Origin: Dermanyssus gallinae
Lineage: Eukaryota > Arthropoda > Arachnida > Mesostigmata > Dermanyssidae
Direction of reading: 5' to 3'
DNA: 64,000 nucleotides
Assembly (NCBI GenBank): GCA_003439945.1
Contig: QVRM01002205.1
Location: forward strand, 39,811 to 103,810
Under the pieces are notes generated by a model, which was given only the letters and a program-made list of their open reading frames with translations, was not told the DNA's origin and did not search any database. The position numbers were made by a program, and so were the translations under genes. This document shows, piece after piece, positions 1 to 11,120 of the stretch (position 1 is the first letter of the stretch; each line of letters begins with the position of its first letter).

Positions 1-454
1 ATATAACAAAAATGTGAGATTACTTACGAAACTCTCGAAGATTCTACAATATTTTGAACATACTAGATATCTGTTTTGTAAACATAAGAGACAAACACCA
101 ATTAAATACACGCAGATAAAAATTACTTTTTGTTTAGCCTGATACATATACGGGTACGTATACACATATCTCGTACAAGCATTCAAATTTATACAGCAAC
201 CTCAATATTTGTTTCTTGTGCAAATGTGTTGCATCTTTGCTTCGGAATTTTTTTTTGTAGAATAAACAAGTTCCGACAGCTGGTACTGGCCGTCTTCTTC
301 CAACTTTGGCTGATTGAAGCATTGCTCGTTTGCTTCGATCACATCTAGCGTTCATGCATTTTCAAAGCTCCAGCAAAATGAACGTCAAGGAGACATGACG
401 ATTTTCCGTCAGACGTCAAAGATGTCGAACTCAGAGGTTGACTTTCCTTATGCG
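1..454. other. Unannotated AT-rich sequence
   Basis: Short ORFs on both strands overlap each other and show no recognisable domain. I see no gene, RNA or transposon motif here before the first TA microsatellite. Confidence 0.5.
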
Positions 455-477
455 TATATATATATATATATATATAT
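455..477. repeat. (TA)n microsatellite
   Basis: A short uninterrupted TA dinucleotide run, one of about thirty in the window. Confidence 0.9.
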
Positions 478-504
478 TTATATTCCCAGTCGTGCGCTTG
501 TCTC

Positions 505-622
505 TACTTTGTTGTTGATCGATTTTGTTTTGAGCGATGCTCATTGAGAATGGATAATAAACCATACCGCTGAGGGTCAGCGGCCATGCTGCCACAAGGA
601 CTGGGTATACAGAAAGGGTGAC
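505..622 (+). repeat. SINE-like repeat family 1, copy 1 (truncated)
   Basis: This segment shares a body with copies at about 18,806 and 26,500: GATCGA-TTT, then GCTCATTGAGAAT, GATGAAACCATA-like sequence, GGCCATGCTGCCACAAGGACTG. The tRNA-like head seen in the other copies is missing, so this copy is 5'-truncated. It ends near GGGTATACAGA. Family name unknown. Confidence 0.6.
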
Positions 623-659
623 ATGTGTATTTAGATATGCATGTCAACCAAGTAATTAA

Positions 660-660
<1 letters not shown>

Positions 661-727
<67 letters not shown>
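661..727. repeat. (CT)n followed by (TA)n compound microsatellite
   Basis: About 40 bases of CT repeats switch directly to about 25 bases of TA. The same CT-to-TA order recurs at 1,954 and 27,122. Confidence 0.9.
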
Positions 728-1280
728 CGTTGGGAGTAAGAAGGTACGGCAGCTTATGAGATGTACTAATTTGGGAGAGTGCGATTGTGTCCTACAAACA
801 AGATACCGTAGTCTTGATGACGCAAGGGAATAATACATTTAAGGCGATCGATATTGTCCTATACTATTTGTACAATAGTATGTTCATATACTTTTTTTAC
901 TGTTTTTGTATATTAAATTCAGACATTGCTTGTCCATATATATATATATATATATACCTAATGAATGTACCTTTATCAGGAATTGTTGAGCTGTGAGGAA
1001 CAGGATTAGAGTATTACGCATTGTTTCAGGATTCAATTTGAACAGCGAGTTCGTACGGTCACTCGGTAACTATGGCAAACGAAAAAACGTCGGCTCTCTC
1101 CAATCAGTGGAAAGCCTGCCCTGAGGCCCCGCCTGTGCTGTGGACACGCAACAAGCATTTGATAATGTTCGATCTGTGATCGGCTTCCTATAATGGTAAT
1201 TACGCAGACGATCTGATGTCCCCCTCGTTACTTACTACATGGCTAAACCGTCACGGAGTCGTCGCTGTTACCTAACGTCG
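728..1280. other. Unannotated sequence with a short (TA)n
   Basis: A small TA run lies near 937-956. ORFs are short and unsupported. No gene is recognised. Confidence 0.5.
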
Positions 1281-1440
1281 GCTGTTGTTGATGATGTTGT
1301 TGTTGTTGTTGTTGTTGTTATTGTTTATGTTGCTGTTGCTTGTTGGTGTTGTTGTTGTTGTTTTTGTTGTTGGTGTTGTTGTTGCTGCTGTTGTTGTTTT
1401 TGTTGTTGTTGTTGCTGTTGCTGTTTTTGCTGATGTTGTG
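1281..1440. repeat. (TTG)n imperfect trinucleotide repeat
   Basis: TTG repeats with TTT and CTG interruptions. In other frames this yields poly-Cys on the plus strand and poly-Gln on the minus strand. Those ORFs are low-complexity shadows, with no start context or flanking coding signal. Confidence 0.85.
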
Positions 1441-1834
1441 TGCCTAGTCTAGCCGCTGTGCAATCTTGATTGCTCCAGTTATTACATAGACGGTTTTCGT
1501 TTTTGATGTCGTTCGATAATAATGATGGACTTTTCGCTAAACACGCGGACAACGAACTGTTCGTGTCCGAGCGACAAGTCTAGCGTCGTGTCGGCCCCAG
1601 GGCAGGCATAACACACAGCCAATGCGATTGAGTAAGATACTATTTAGTATGCGTATGCATCGGAAGCAAATTGCACTAAAGTAAAGCAATCGGAAGTCAA
1701 TAAACACGCAAGGGGCCAGTTACTGTTGGTTGCACTGCACAAATGCATAATGGCCATTGCCGAATTAGACAAGCAATAACTGAACTGTTAGAAGATTGGC
1801 GCCACGTGCATAGCGATTGTTGTCTTATATATTA

Positions 1835-1839
<5 letters not shown>
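1441..1839. other. Unannotated sequence
   Basis: Unique-looking DNA without long ORFs, RNA signals or recognisable repeats. Confidence 0.45.

Positions 1840-1892
<53 letters not shown>
1840..1892. repeat. (TA)n microsatellite
   Basis: Uninterrupted AT run of about 53 bases. Confidence 0.9.
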
Positions 1893-1895
<3 letters not shown>

Positions 1896-1953
1896 AAATA
1901 ATGGGATGATTTATCAATCATTTACAATACATTTGCAGACTCGGCAGTGCTCG

Positions 1954-1996
<43 letters not shown>
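1954..1996. repeat. (CT)n-(TA)n compound microsatellite
   Basis: A CT run passes directly into a TA run, with the same polarity as at 661-727. Confidence 0.9.
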
Positions 1997-2288
1997 GAGC
2001 TTAAATTTTCCATAAAAAAACAAATAATAAAAATTGTAGCATTTGAGAAGAGTTAGAAAGGTAGAGAAAAGTTGCAGAAAAATAGACTTGTTTCAGTATA
2101 TCCGGCGAAAAAATTCTATATATATACATTTCCTGATTTGAAAGGGATTGTGCAAAAAAAATAATCAATCAACTTCTTATATACATAAATACATACTCGT
2201 ATACTTGCGGATTCGAGCTATGATCCGAATATTGTAATGTATTCAGAAATTAATTTAAATCAAATGTCAATAACAGAGAACATGTACG

Positions 2289-2290
<2 letters not shown>

Positions 2291-2342
<52 letters not shown>
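2291..2342. repeat. (TA)n microsatellite
   Basis: Uninterrupted TA run of about 50 bases. Shorter TA and GA runs follow near 2,440-2,490. Confidence 0.9.
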
Positions 2343-2348
<6 letters not shown>

Positions 2349-2628
2349 TTTGCAACATAATTTAAGCGTGTCTGTCGTCTCCATAACACAGCGGAATACG
2401 TTGCGGCGTGTGCTGATCCGATTTGCGCTGCAATGCCAGCTATATATATAATATATATATCTGACGAGAGAGAGACAGATATATATAGAAAATAGAGGGG
2501 TGGGAGAGGAGACTTGCAGTTTACATTAAATTGATTGGATTAGACCTCATTGTAAAAGGTAGCAGCGCTCAGCGAAACTTAATTGTCTATGATAAAGAAA
2601 TTCAACATTCCTGCCAGGCACCGCCGCT

Positions 2629-2687
2629 GGAACAGTTTGTGCCAACAAAAACTACATGTGGTAGTTTTTGTTGGCACAAACTGTTCC
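2629..2687. repeat. Perfect 59-bp palindrome (hairpin)
   Basis: Two 27-bp arms, starting GGAACAGTTTGTGCC and ending GGCACAAACTGTTCC, match perfectly around a 5-base centre. There is no terminator context for this in animal DNA. It may be a cruciform-forming inverted repeat, a MITE-like remnant, or a small hairpin RNA. Confidence 0.9.
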
Positions 2688-2990
2688 ACGTAGCCACGCG
2701 GAAAACACCAATTGGCAGCTAGCTTTTTATACTAATAACGTATTGGCTAAGCCGGCAATTATCATCCGATTCAACCACGTTGTGTCTTTACCTGTGTGGT
2801 TACTGTACTTTTACATTATAGTTACTGCTGTCACCAGCCCTTTGTTATTATTGCTATCGCTGTGTTGGGGCCGTTATTTTTGCCGTTGACAGGCATTTTC
2901 CAATTGTTTGCAGCATTTTTCCATTTCATTGCATTCGATTTGTTGTTATGACGTTGTTTTGAGTATTATTGTTTTAGTATTGCTTTGCTG

Positions 2991-2991
<1 letters not shown>

Positions 2992-3028
<37 letters not shown>
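2992..3028. repeat. (TA)n microsatellite
   Basis: Uninterrupted TA run. Confidence 0.9.
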
Positions 3029-3033
<5 letters not shown>

Positions 3034-4765
3034 TATACACTACGAGGAAAATATCTTGACAACTGGAGTCAAGCGATGCGAGTGCACTGTGTCAAGGCGT
3101 GACAACCACCCGCCTATAATCAAGCCACGTGTCCTTTGAGTGATGATGATGGTCTTTCGTGTTTTGAATACTCGTCAAGGTGACAGCTCCTCGCCGCAGC
3201 TTCGCGCACTCATACGGCCTGTAGCGGCATGACGAAAAATCCGGCATTTTTTCGCCAAGACGACCGAAGTTGTCAGTCGTCTACACCTCACTGAGGGTCA
3301 GTGACGTTTTGTTTTAGCATGTTAGCCTCATGATTATCTATCTTTCTGGAGCAAACTGTCATTGTGAGCATTGACAGCTTGCTACAGAAGAAGAAAACGA
3401 GTAAAGATGGTGAAAAGAAAAATGGGGATAAGGGCTTTTTCTGTTGCCATGCCTGTGTTACAAAGCGATGAAGAAGCAACTGTCACTGTTGTTGTTCTTG
3501 TTCTTGTTGTTTGGATTTTGGAAATTGTTTAGAAGCTTCCCAAGGTTGGCCCAACGTTGGCGTTGGGTCTGACTGCCTACCCGCCCGCAGTAATTGCGCA
3601 TGTTTACGGACCAAAGAGAGCAAAAATCGGCGACGCCGCCAACACATTTTAAAATCGACAAGTTGGTCAAAATCTGACGACCCAACTCTGAAGACAAAAG
3701 GGCGGTGAAAATTCGCATCGAACTTTCTCTCTGCCTCTCATCTAGCTCTTTGTCGAGGTTTTGCTGCTTCTGTTTCCATCTTATTGGCCAACCAAAAAGA
3801 CATTTTGGTTAGCCAAAAACCAAACAACCGATTTCAAATTGGCTGCAGTTTGGTTTGGCGGCAACATGGCGATACAGCAAATAAACAAACGACCCTGGTC
3901 TGGCTGTTATGGTGCATGGTTCGATTGGAGACCGCACGTTCCACCAGCCCAACATCTGAAGCAAATTCCTCTAACCCGCGCTATTGTTAAAACATTCCTT
4001 CACTCTACAATTCTCTACCCAGTATGGAATAACACCATGCTTACTGAGTGGCGTGAGTAGATTGTAGTCTGAGTAGTATGTACAAATTATGTATGTATTG
4101 ACTTTTTAACATTTATCTATTTGTGTAAGTGCAATAATCATAACGTAAATGCAAATCTCATCGCAAAGGATCGCACTAAATGCATATATTAAATGTGTTG
4201 CGACTGGATCGAACCTGTGGCTCCTATCCCTATCGGCCGGCCAGGCTTACCAGCCATCTTCACCATTACGTCTCACCGACAGACTTTTTCGTGCAGTAGT
4301 TACCCCTCAGGGTCGTCGGACCCCGGAGTTTGGTAGCAAATGCCTATCCGAGTAAAGTTAAGCCGACAGTCCATACTCGCACAGATCACCAGGAATACGA
4401 CAACGTATCATCACATGTTGCCATATATTCGATATCGTATGCATTAACGCCCTCTGGAACCCGCATTGAAGCCAAGCACATTTGTTTCTTGACCAACTTC
4501 GTTGTGGCGAGGTGAGATGCCCACTGCACGCATAAATCGCGCAGATCTCGAATTGGGTTCCCGCCAGAACAAAATGGTAGATAGATATTTGCGGCCATCT
4601 AGAGGTACCTTGTCGAATGAATCCGCAGATCCTAGCAAATTTGTATTTTTGCGTCCGCAAAAATGATCTTTAACCTATTTTTGTTTATCTTTTTAGTTTA
4701 GTAGTAGTAGTAGGAGTTTTATCTATTTAAATCAGTCACATTTTAAGAAATGCATATATATACTC

Positions 4766-4766
<1 letters not shown>
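3029..4766. other. Unannotated stretch
   Basis: ORFs up to about 100 residues on both strands overlap and match no family I recognise. A minus-strand sequence near 4,195-4,225 contains GGTTCGATCC, which resembles a polymerase III B box, but no convincing A box accompanies it. Short TAG-trinucleotide runs lie near 4,700. Confidence 0.4.

Positions 4767-4804
<38 letters not shown>
4767..4804. repeat. (TA)n microsatellite
   Basis: Uninterrupted TA run preceded by a second short TA run. Confidence 0.9.
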
Positions 4805-4805
<1 letters not shown>

Positions 4806-5149
4806 CAGCAATAGTTGTCAATTCATCATCGACAGAGCGGAGCGAAAAAAAACTGCTGTGTCCGCATAGTCGGTTGAGTCCTCTGCCTAACGGGGGCCAA
4901 AGTATCAACACAGGTGTTGATACGTTTGCCGCGAAGATCAGCAGCATCATTGCATTACAACATCGACAATCGCAACACAACGCCGGCAATTTTTCATGCC
5001 CTTCAACGTGGCACGTTGGCGCCCTTTATCAGTCGGTCAGTCAGTTGGTCGGCCGGTAGGTAGGTCTTGTGGTATCGTCGTCTATCGTCTATCTCGTGAT
5101 CTTTTCCGCTAGCCGGTAAACAACGTGATTCCCTTCACCAGTAGTAGTA

Positions 5150-5185
5150 GTAGATCATGGTACTTTACTTAGTACCATGATCTAC
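5150..5185. repeat. Perfect 36-bp hairpin
   Basis: Arms of 15 bp (GTAGATCATGGTACT and its exact reverse complement) flank a 6-base loop, TTACTT. The left arm abuts a short GTA trinucleotide repeat. Confidence 0.9.
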
Positions 5186-5417
5186 GCCGTTTCTGATTGA
5201 AGCTGCGCGGACTCTTACTATGTCGAGCAGACTGCTTCTACTTACATCTAGTGATGCACCACTCCGTTCAATGTGCAGCAAATGTTGAGCGAGCGGGTAG
5301 AGCAGATCACTTGCAGCTGCACGTGCTGTCCGACCCTTGATGACGGATGCGTTGACGGCTTTTTTGTCGGTTTGTTGTGTTTGTTTATCCCAATGCAGAT
5401 GGCCACCTCGGCTCGAC

Positions 5418-5418
<1 letters not shown>

Positions 5419-5448
<30 letters not shown>
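5419..5448. repeat. (TA)n microsatellite
   Basis: Uninterrupted TA run of about 30 bases. Confidence 0.9.
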
Positions 5449-5450
<2 letters not shown>

Positions 5451-5519
5451 TATATGTATCAATCCGACAACGACGTACAACACGATCACAGCGACGCAGT
5501 AACACCATCAACACCAATC

Positions 5520-5602
5520 ACCGAGAGACAGAGACAATCAACATTAACAATAACAACAACAATCACTACCACCACCACAACAACAACCACAACAACAGCC
5601 TC
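5520..5602. repeat. (CAA/ACC)n imperfect trinucleotide tract
   Basis: CAA, ACC and AAC trinucleotides. The overlapping ORFs (Thr-rich on plus, Val-rich on minus) are products of the repeat. Confidence 0.75.
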
Positions 5603-7330
5603 AAAGTCGAGATGATTGCCCGGGTGTCTGCCGAGCGAACTTGGGTTTCTTTCCGAGCTGCGTCTACGTCGAACTACGGGCGACTTCTGCTTGCCGCACG
5701 CAAAACAGCAAAAATCCACGATTGTCGGCCGATGCCGAGGGGTACGAAACTGCTTGATTTGCTTACTCCACAATGCACACTGTTGTTGTTGGTAATGGCG
5801 GTGGCGGCGGAAGTCGTTGTACGCGGCCTGCCAGGGCGGTAGACATATCACTGCAATCCTCCACTGCAATCCTCTACTGCGCTAAGGTTGTCACGGACAC
5901 GCCGCGTGCACAATATCCTACGTACTCGCGTGTATGTTTGTATCTCGCCCTCTTTTGCTGTATGTCTGTACGTGTGTATTACGTGTGTCGAACGTGACGC
6001 GGTAACAAACAATGGGCGCGTATCTATAGTAGTAGTAGTAGTAGTTGTAGCGTATCGGGTAAAACCATAGATCAGAGCGTAGATCAACCATAGAATGTTG
6101 TCGGTCGTTGGATGTGTCAAAATTTGCGCTGATATCTATCGATATCTTGATCGATATGATCTCTAGTAAGTGATTCGTCGTGGTACCGCGGTATGTCGCC
6201 GCACGATGATGTCGCAGAATCACGTGCCGACTACGATTTTGGTCACGTTCCTCGTCTAGTATCGGCGTCACGTGTGCACGCACGTGCAGGCAGAGAGGGA
6301 GAGGTGCACACAAATGCAAACCGAGCAAGGAAGAAAGCGACCACACATGTTTTTTTTGTGACGGTAGATGTTCTGGTGTGGGGGCGCCGCTAGGAAAAGG
6401 GTACCGCTGCCGTCTCTACCGCGGCCGTCCGCCTCCGGCTCCGTCACCCGAGTTTAAACTTTGCTCCGAACAGGCGCCGTTCAACTGTGCACGGTTTCTA
6501 CCACCGGATCAAGTTATCGTTGATTGATGATTCGCCATCGTTATAGCCATCTATAGGCTTTTCGTCAATCATCATCTCACCGTTGTCATCATCATCGCCG
6601 TTATCATCAGCAGTAGTAGTAGCAGTAGTAGTTAATCATTATCGTACGTTATTATACGTTAAATCTTGGTTGAGGTTCAGGCCGAAAAGTATTATTTATA
6701 TGAGTAGTAGTAGTAGTAGTTGAAGTCGTAGTAGTTAAAGTGTATTCCTTCGTTTGGTTGTTGCTTTTCCGTCATCAGAAGTGTTGTTCTCTGGCTGGTT
6801 CGTTTCTCTGGCTGCGCGAACTGTTTCTCTCTCTCTCTCCCTACTCAGTGAATCGGGTGGCTCACAACAATCCGATCGCGCGTGCACGTGATGAATCGCG
6901 CCGTATCTTCGAGTGTGCAAACCAACCGCATTGCAGAACAATCACACGCAAACACATGCACAAATAATATACACAAATATACACCGAGAGCGACGTATTT
7001 TCGCCTTACTCGTCGCAACACAACGACTGTAAAGCACTAAACACTGAGCTCGCGTGGGACTAATAGCAAAATGATGAGTGGTAGTAGATAAGTGAGAAAG
7101 ATTATTCGATCACAATCGACCACAAAGGCTGCACGCTCGAGTCGTTGCAAGTCGCACGCCACTGTTTTGACGGTTTGTCGCCGGCCTGGAAGCACCACCG
7201 TCTGATGGCTAGCGACAACCACAACAACGACGACGGTAGCTATGGCAGCGGCAAGGAGTAAAACTTTAAACTTAGTTTGTTGTGATTGCCGTAGTACGAA
7301 CCAGAACAACAACAACAACAACAACAACAA
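5603..7330. other. Unannotated sequence with scattered trinucleotide runs
   Basis: Short (TAG)n runs occur near 6,030, 6,610-6,630 and 6,700. A stretch at 6,657-6,690 matches 34,670-34,703 and is probably an interspersed repeat. No ORF can be supported as a gene. Confidence 0.45.
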
Positions 7331-7600
7331 CAATCAGAACAGCTGCACCCGCGGCGCAGTAGAGTTGGCATTCGGTGTTGTGTGCTGGGAAATAGTTGAG
7401 GGATTTCTTGTCGTTTGGGTTTCTCTTTTCCTTTACTTTAGTAGCTGTTCTAGTAATAGTAGTCACAATCAGAACAGCTGCACCCGCGGCGCAGTAGAGT
7501 TGACATTCGGTGTTGTGTGCTGGGAAATAGTTAAGGGGTTTCTTGTCGTTTGGGTTTCCCTTTTTCTTTTCTTTAGTAGTTCTTGTAGTAATAGTAGTCG
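7331..7600. repeat. 135-bp tandem duplication
   Basis: The unit beginning CAATCAGAACAGCTGCACCC occurs at 7,331 and again at 7,466 with few differences, each ending in GTAATAGTAGT. Both copies are open in the same plus frame because 135 is divisible by three. The encoded peptide resembles no known protein, so I treat it as a minisatellite-like duplication. Confidence 0.9.
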
Positions 7601-7680
7601 TCGTCGGTAGTCGTTGTAGTCGTCGTCGGTAGTCGTTGTAGTCGTCGGTAGTCGTCGGTAGTCGTCGTTGTTGTTGCTGT
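7575..7680. repeat. (GTCGTC/GTAGTC)n minisatellite
   Basis: Irregular units such as GTCGTCGGTA and GTCGTTGTA repeat at the right edge of the 135-bp duplication. Confidence 0.7.
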
Positions 7681-8089
7681 AGGGCGATCGGTCTCCGTAG
7701 TCGTCTCTCTAGTGGTAGTTGTAACTGCAGGGCCTGCCGACTAGGGCCAGCACAGTCATTGTCTGTACTAACGCGAGTAGCAGCAGAGGCAGCCGCAGCA
7801 GCGATAGCAGCCGGCGGCGTCGGGAAGCCGTCCGGCGGTCGATCCGTGCGTCTCTGCGCGAACGGTGGCAGATCGCTCTGTTGTCGTCGTCGTCGTCGTC
7901 GTGTATATCAGATGATGATGATCGGAGCTGGCTGGCTGACGCTTGCTTGCTTGCTTAGTCGTCTCCTTTCTTCCTTTCTGCCTGCCTGCATGCCTGTCTC
8001 ACTGCAGGCTGACGCCGGCTGGCCGCGCGCGCTGCTGATGCCGTCGCCTGACGCCGCCGCCGCCGCTGCCGCCGGATTGGCTCGTTGTC

Positions 8090-8400
8090 TCTGCTGTTGC
8101 TGCTGCTGCCGCTGCTGTTGCTATTGTTGTTGATGCTGTTGAACTTTTTGTTGCTGCAGCTGTTGTTGGTGTTGATGTTTTTGTTGTTGTTGTCGTTGTC
8201 GTTGCTGCGCTCACTGAACAAGTGGTGCCTTAAGCGGCGGCCCTTTCTGTTGTTGTTGCTGCTGCTGCTGTTATTGTTGTTGTTGTAGTTGTTGCCGTTG
8301 CTGTTGTTGTTACTATTGTTGTTGTTGTTGTTGTAACTATTATTGTTGTTGTTGTTGTTGTTAATGTTGTTGTTGTTGTTGCTGCTATTGTTGATAGACA
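8090..8400. repeat. (TTG/CTG)n tract
   Basis: TTG and CTG triplets run with few interruptions. The 152-residue minus ORF spanning it is almost entirely Asn and Ser and is not a supported gene. Confidence 0.85.
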
Positions 8401-8754
8401 GACAGAGAGACAAACAGATTGACTTACAGACAGACAGACATTAAGAAAGAGACACAGATAGACAAGCAGAGAAACAGAGTCGATTGACCGACCGAATAAA
8501 CGAAAGAACAGCGAAGAAAGGCAGCCGGCACACAGTCGAATGTGGTTGGTTGACTGTTGTTACGGCCACCGCCACTGTACTATTGCTACTGCTGTTGGTG
8601 CTGCTGCTGCTGCAGTTGGTTGATGATCGGCATCGCCCTCCTCGACGCCGGCGAAACCACCGCGCGCGCGACCGACCGACCAAGCAAAACTCTCACCCAC
8701 CACCACTACCACCATCACCATCACTATCACTACGACCACCAACATCAGGAGCAA

Positions 8755-8845
8755 AATCGTCACAACAACGATAACAACAACAACAACAACAACAAGAACA
8801 ACAGCAGCAACAACAACAACAGCAACAGCAGCACACTCAAAAGCA
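8755..8845. repeat. (CAA)n tract
   Basis: CAA and CAG triplets on the plus strand. This is the opposite strand polarity from the TTG tracts on either side, so the two could pair. Confidence 0.85.
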
Positions 8846-8917
8846 AAAGTAGCACATTATAGACCATTAGTAGAGCGCGCACTCTGTTTCGACCACCGAT
8901 CATTGGGATTGGTGTTT

Positions 8918-9085
8918 GGTTGTTGTTGCTGCTGCTGCTGCTGTTGTTGTTGTTATTGTTGCTGTTGTTGTTGTTGTTGTTGTTGTTGCTGCTGCTATTG
9001 TTGTGGTTGTAGTTGCCGCTGTTGCTGCTGCTGTTGTTGTTGTTGATGATGTTCTTGTTGCTACTGTTGTTGCTGTTGATGAATA
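8918..9085. repeat. (TTG/CTG)n tract
   Basis: Long TTG run with CTG interruptions, of opposite polarity to 8,755-8,845. Confidence 0.85.
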
Positions 9086-9100
9086 TATGCGTATGTGAAT

Positions 9101-9156
9101 TTGTGCTTTCTCTGTACGCGCAATATTGTAAACCAACCATCGGTTAATAAAGCAAT
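9101..9156 (+). repeat. Interspersed repeat with polyA-signal-like end, copy 1
   Basis: The segment TGTGCTTTCTCTGTACGCGC followed by AAT-TTGTAAACC-ACCATCGGTTAATAAAGC is repeated with two or so changes at about 55,938-55,992. It ends in AATAAAG, like the 3' end of a transcript or retroelement. The family is unknown. Confidence 0.75.
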
Positions 9157-9159
9157 TAT

Positions 9160-9490
9160 GTTATTGTTGCTGCTGTTGATGTATATGTATTGCTGCGACT
9201 GGTAGTGAAATGTTTGCCGATGGTGTCGTTGTTGTTGTTGTTGTTGTTGTTGATATTGTTTTTCTTGTTCTCGTTGATCTGGGTCTTAGCACTATTCGTG
9301 CTGGTGTAACTGCTGTTGTTGCTATTGCTATTGTTGCTTTGAATATAGCTGGCGATATTGTTGCTGCTGTATTGGGTATTGCCACTACTACGACTGCTTT
9401 CATTGTCCTAGTTCACGTTTTTTTATTGCGGATTTGCTTGTATCTGCCGTAATCGTCAATACTGTTGTTGTTATCGTTGTTACAGTTATC
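9160..9490. repeat. Discontinuous (TTG)n tract
   Basis: Runs of TTG near 9,225-9,260, with looser TTG and GCTATTG repeats up to 9,490. Both 80-residue ORFs here are repeat shadows. Confidence 0.6.
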
Positions 9491-9860
9491 GTTGTCTGTC
9501 ATCTAAAGAAGCGAGCGATAGAATCTCTAGTTCAACTGGCTGGTAGTCTCATCTCCTAGCTAGAACGCTCTCCAGTTGCCCCCCCCCCACACCGATCGTT
9601 CGACTCGCTTCCATCTCGTTTTTCTCTTCTGTTTTCTTTAAATGGAATGCCTACATAACATGTATGGATAAATGCTTGTGCATTCATATGTATGCTAGCG
9701 TGTTCGCGTATTAGTATTATTGTAGGAGGAGTAGTAGTAGTAGTATCATTATTATGATCGCGGTCCGTTCTAACGCTACGCTCTCTTTCTCCTTTTTGTG
9801 TGTTGTTTTTTGTGTTGTCATCTTTAATCGTCATTTATGAGGAGAGTAATCCTTTGCCCG
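9491..9860. other. Unannotated sequence
   Basis: Contains a C-run near 9,580 and a short TAG run near 9,730. No gene is recognised. Confidence 0.45.
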
Positions 9861-9919
9861 CCGTTAGACAGCAGCTGTTGTTGTTATTGTTGTTATCGTC
9901 CTTCCTGGCCGGTATTGGC

Positions 9920-10010
9920 CTTTGCAGCAGCAGCAGCAGCAACAACAACAGCGACAACAACAACGACAGCAACAATAACAACAACAACAACAACGACAAC
10001 AATAGTGGCG
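9920..10010. repeat. (CAG)n-(CAA)n tract
   Basis: CAG repeats pass into CAA, GAC and AAT repeats. The adjacent 10,045-10,400 region is pyrimidine-rich (CT and TTC) and has no supported gene. Confidence 0.8.
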
Positions 10011-10543
10011 ACAATGTGCGCGTCGCTCACGCGTTGGCAGGAGAGTGAACACCTTTCAATTTTTCCTCATCCTTCTGGGCTTCCTCATCCTCTCTCTTGT
10101 TCACCTCAATCCTCTCCCTCCTCTCTCTCTCTTTGATCCTTTCCATTTGTTCAAATCCTATTTTATGTTTTTGTCGTTTTTTGTTTCTCGTCCCGTCCCC
10201 TCTCTCCCTCTTCCCCTCGGTCCTATTCGTTCATCGTCATGTGTTGTTGTTGTTGTCTCTGTATAGTTTTTTCCTTTCTTCTAGTCTTTAGCTCCTTACT
10301 TCTCTTTAAAGCGTGTTTTATTCTTCCGTCTAACTCTTCTATTCTTGTATTTTACTTCTTTTTCATCTTTTTCCTGTCCTGCCTGTGTCTCTCAACAAGG
10401 GCAGCCATCTGTCGCCATAGCCGGCCACATTGTGCTGTGCTGTGCTATAATACTCTGCTTAAAAAATCGGCGCCATCATCTCCAGCAGCTGCAGCGGCAG
10501 CAATTGTCACAATCATAGAGCATCAGCGGTAGTCTACCTACGG

Positions 10544-10960
10544 CATCAATAATAACAACACAAACAACAACAACAGCGGCAAACACGACAACAATAAAGA
10601 CAACAGTAACACCAACAGCAATTGCATCAACAACAATCACAGCGACAACGATAACAACAACAACAAAGGCAATAGCTGCGACAACAACAACAAAGGCAAT
10701 AACTGCGACAACAACAATCGCAGCAGCAACAACAATAACGACAAAAGCAACAGCAATAGAAATACCAGCTGCAATACTAGCTACTACAACATTATCATCT
10801 CCAACCGAGGCAAAGAAAACCGTGATAACGAGGAGGACATCAACAATAACAACAACAATCACGACAAAGACAACAACAACTACAACAATCACGACAGCAA
10901 CAACGACAACCATAATCAAGACAACAACAGCAACCACAACAACACGACAAGAATTTCAAC
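10544..10960. repeat. Long (CAA)n-rich tract
   Basis: About 400 bases of CAA, GCA, ACG and AAT triplets. The 153-residue minus ORF is a Val/Ala/Ile low-complexity shadow and should not be called a membrane protein. Confidence 0.8.
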
Positions 10961-11074
10961 TACGTCGGCAAGTGGTAACAACGGCGCTTGGAGCGTGCGA
11001 AGTGAAAGGAGACCGCAAGAAAGGATTGCTTTCCAACGACGCCAGCGTACTATTCGTCAACAGCTGCAGTCGTA

Positions 11075-11082
11075 GCGTTGTC

Positions 11083-11120
<38 letters not shown>

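Noticed and set aside
4190..4300. Minus-strand tRNA-like GGTTCGATCC
   Set aside because: No matching A box at proper distance and no cloverleaf.
7955..8413. 152-residue Asn-rich ORF on the minus strand
   Set aside because: It is a translation of TTG/CTG repeats read backwards, with no unique coding flank.
8085..9490. CRISPR-like regular repeats
   Set aside because: The repeats are simple triplets without unique spacers, and the DNA is clearly eukaryotic.
10476..10937. 153-residue Val/Ala-rich minus ORF
   Set aside because: A shadow of the CAA-rich tract, not a transmembrane protein.
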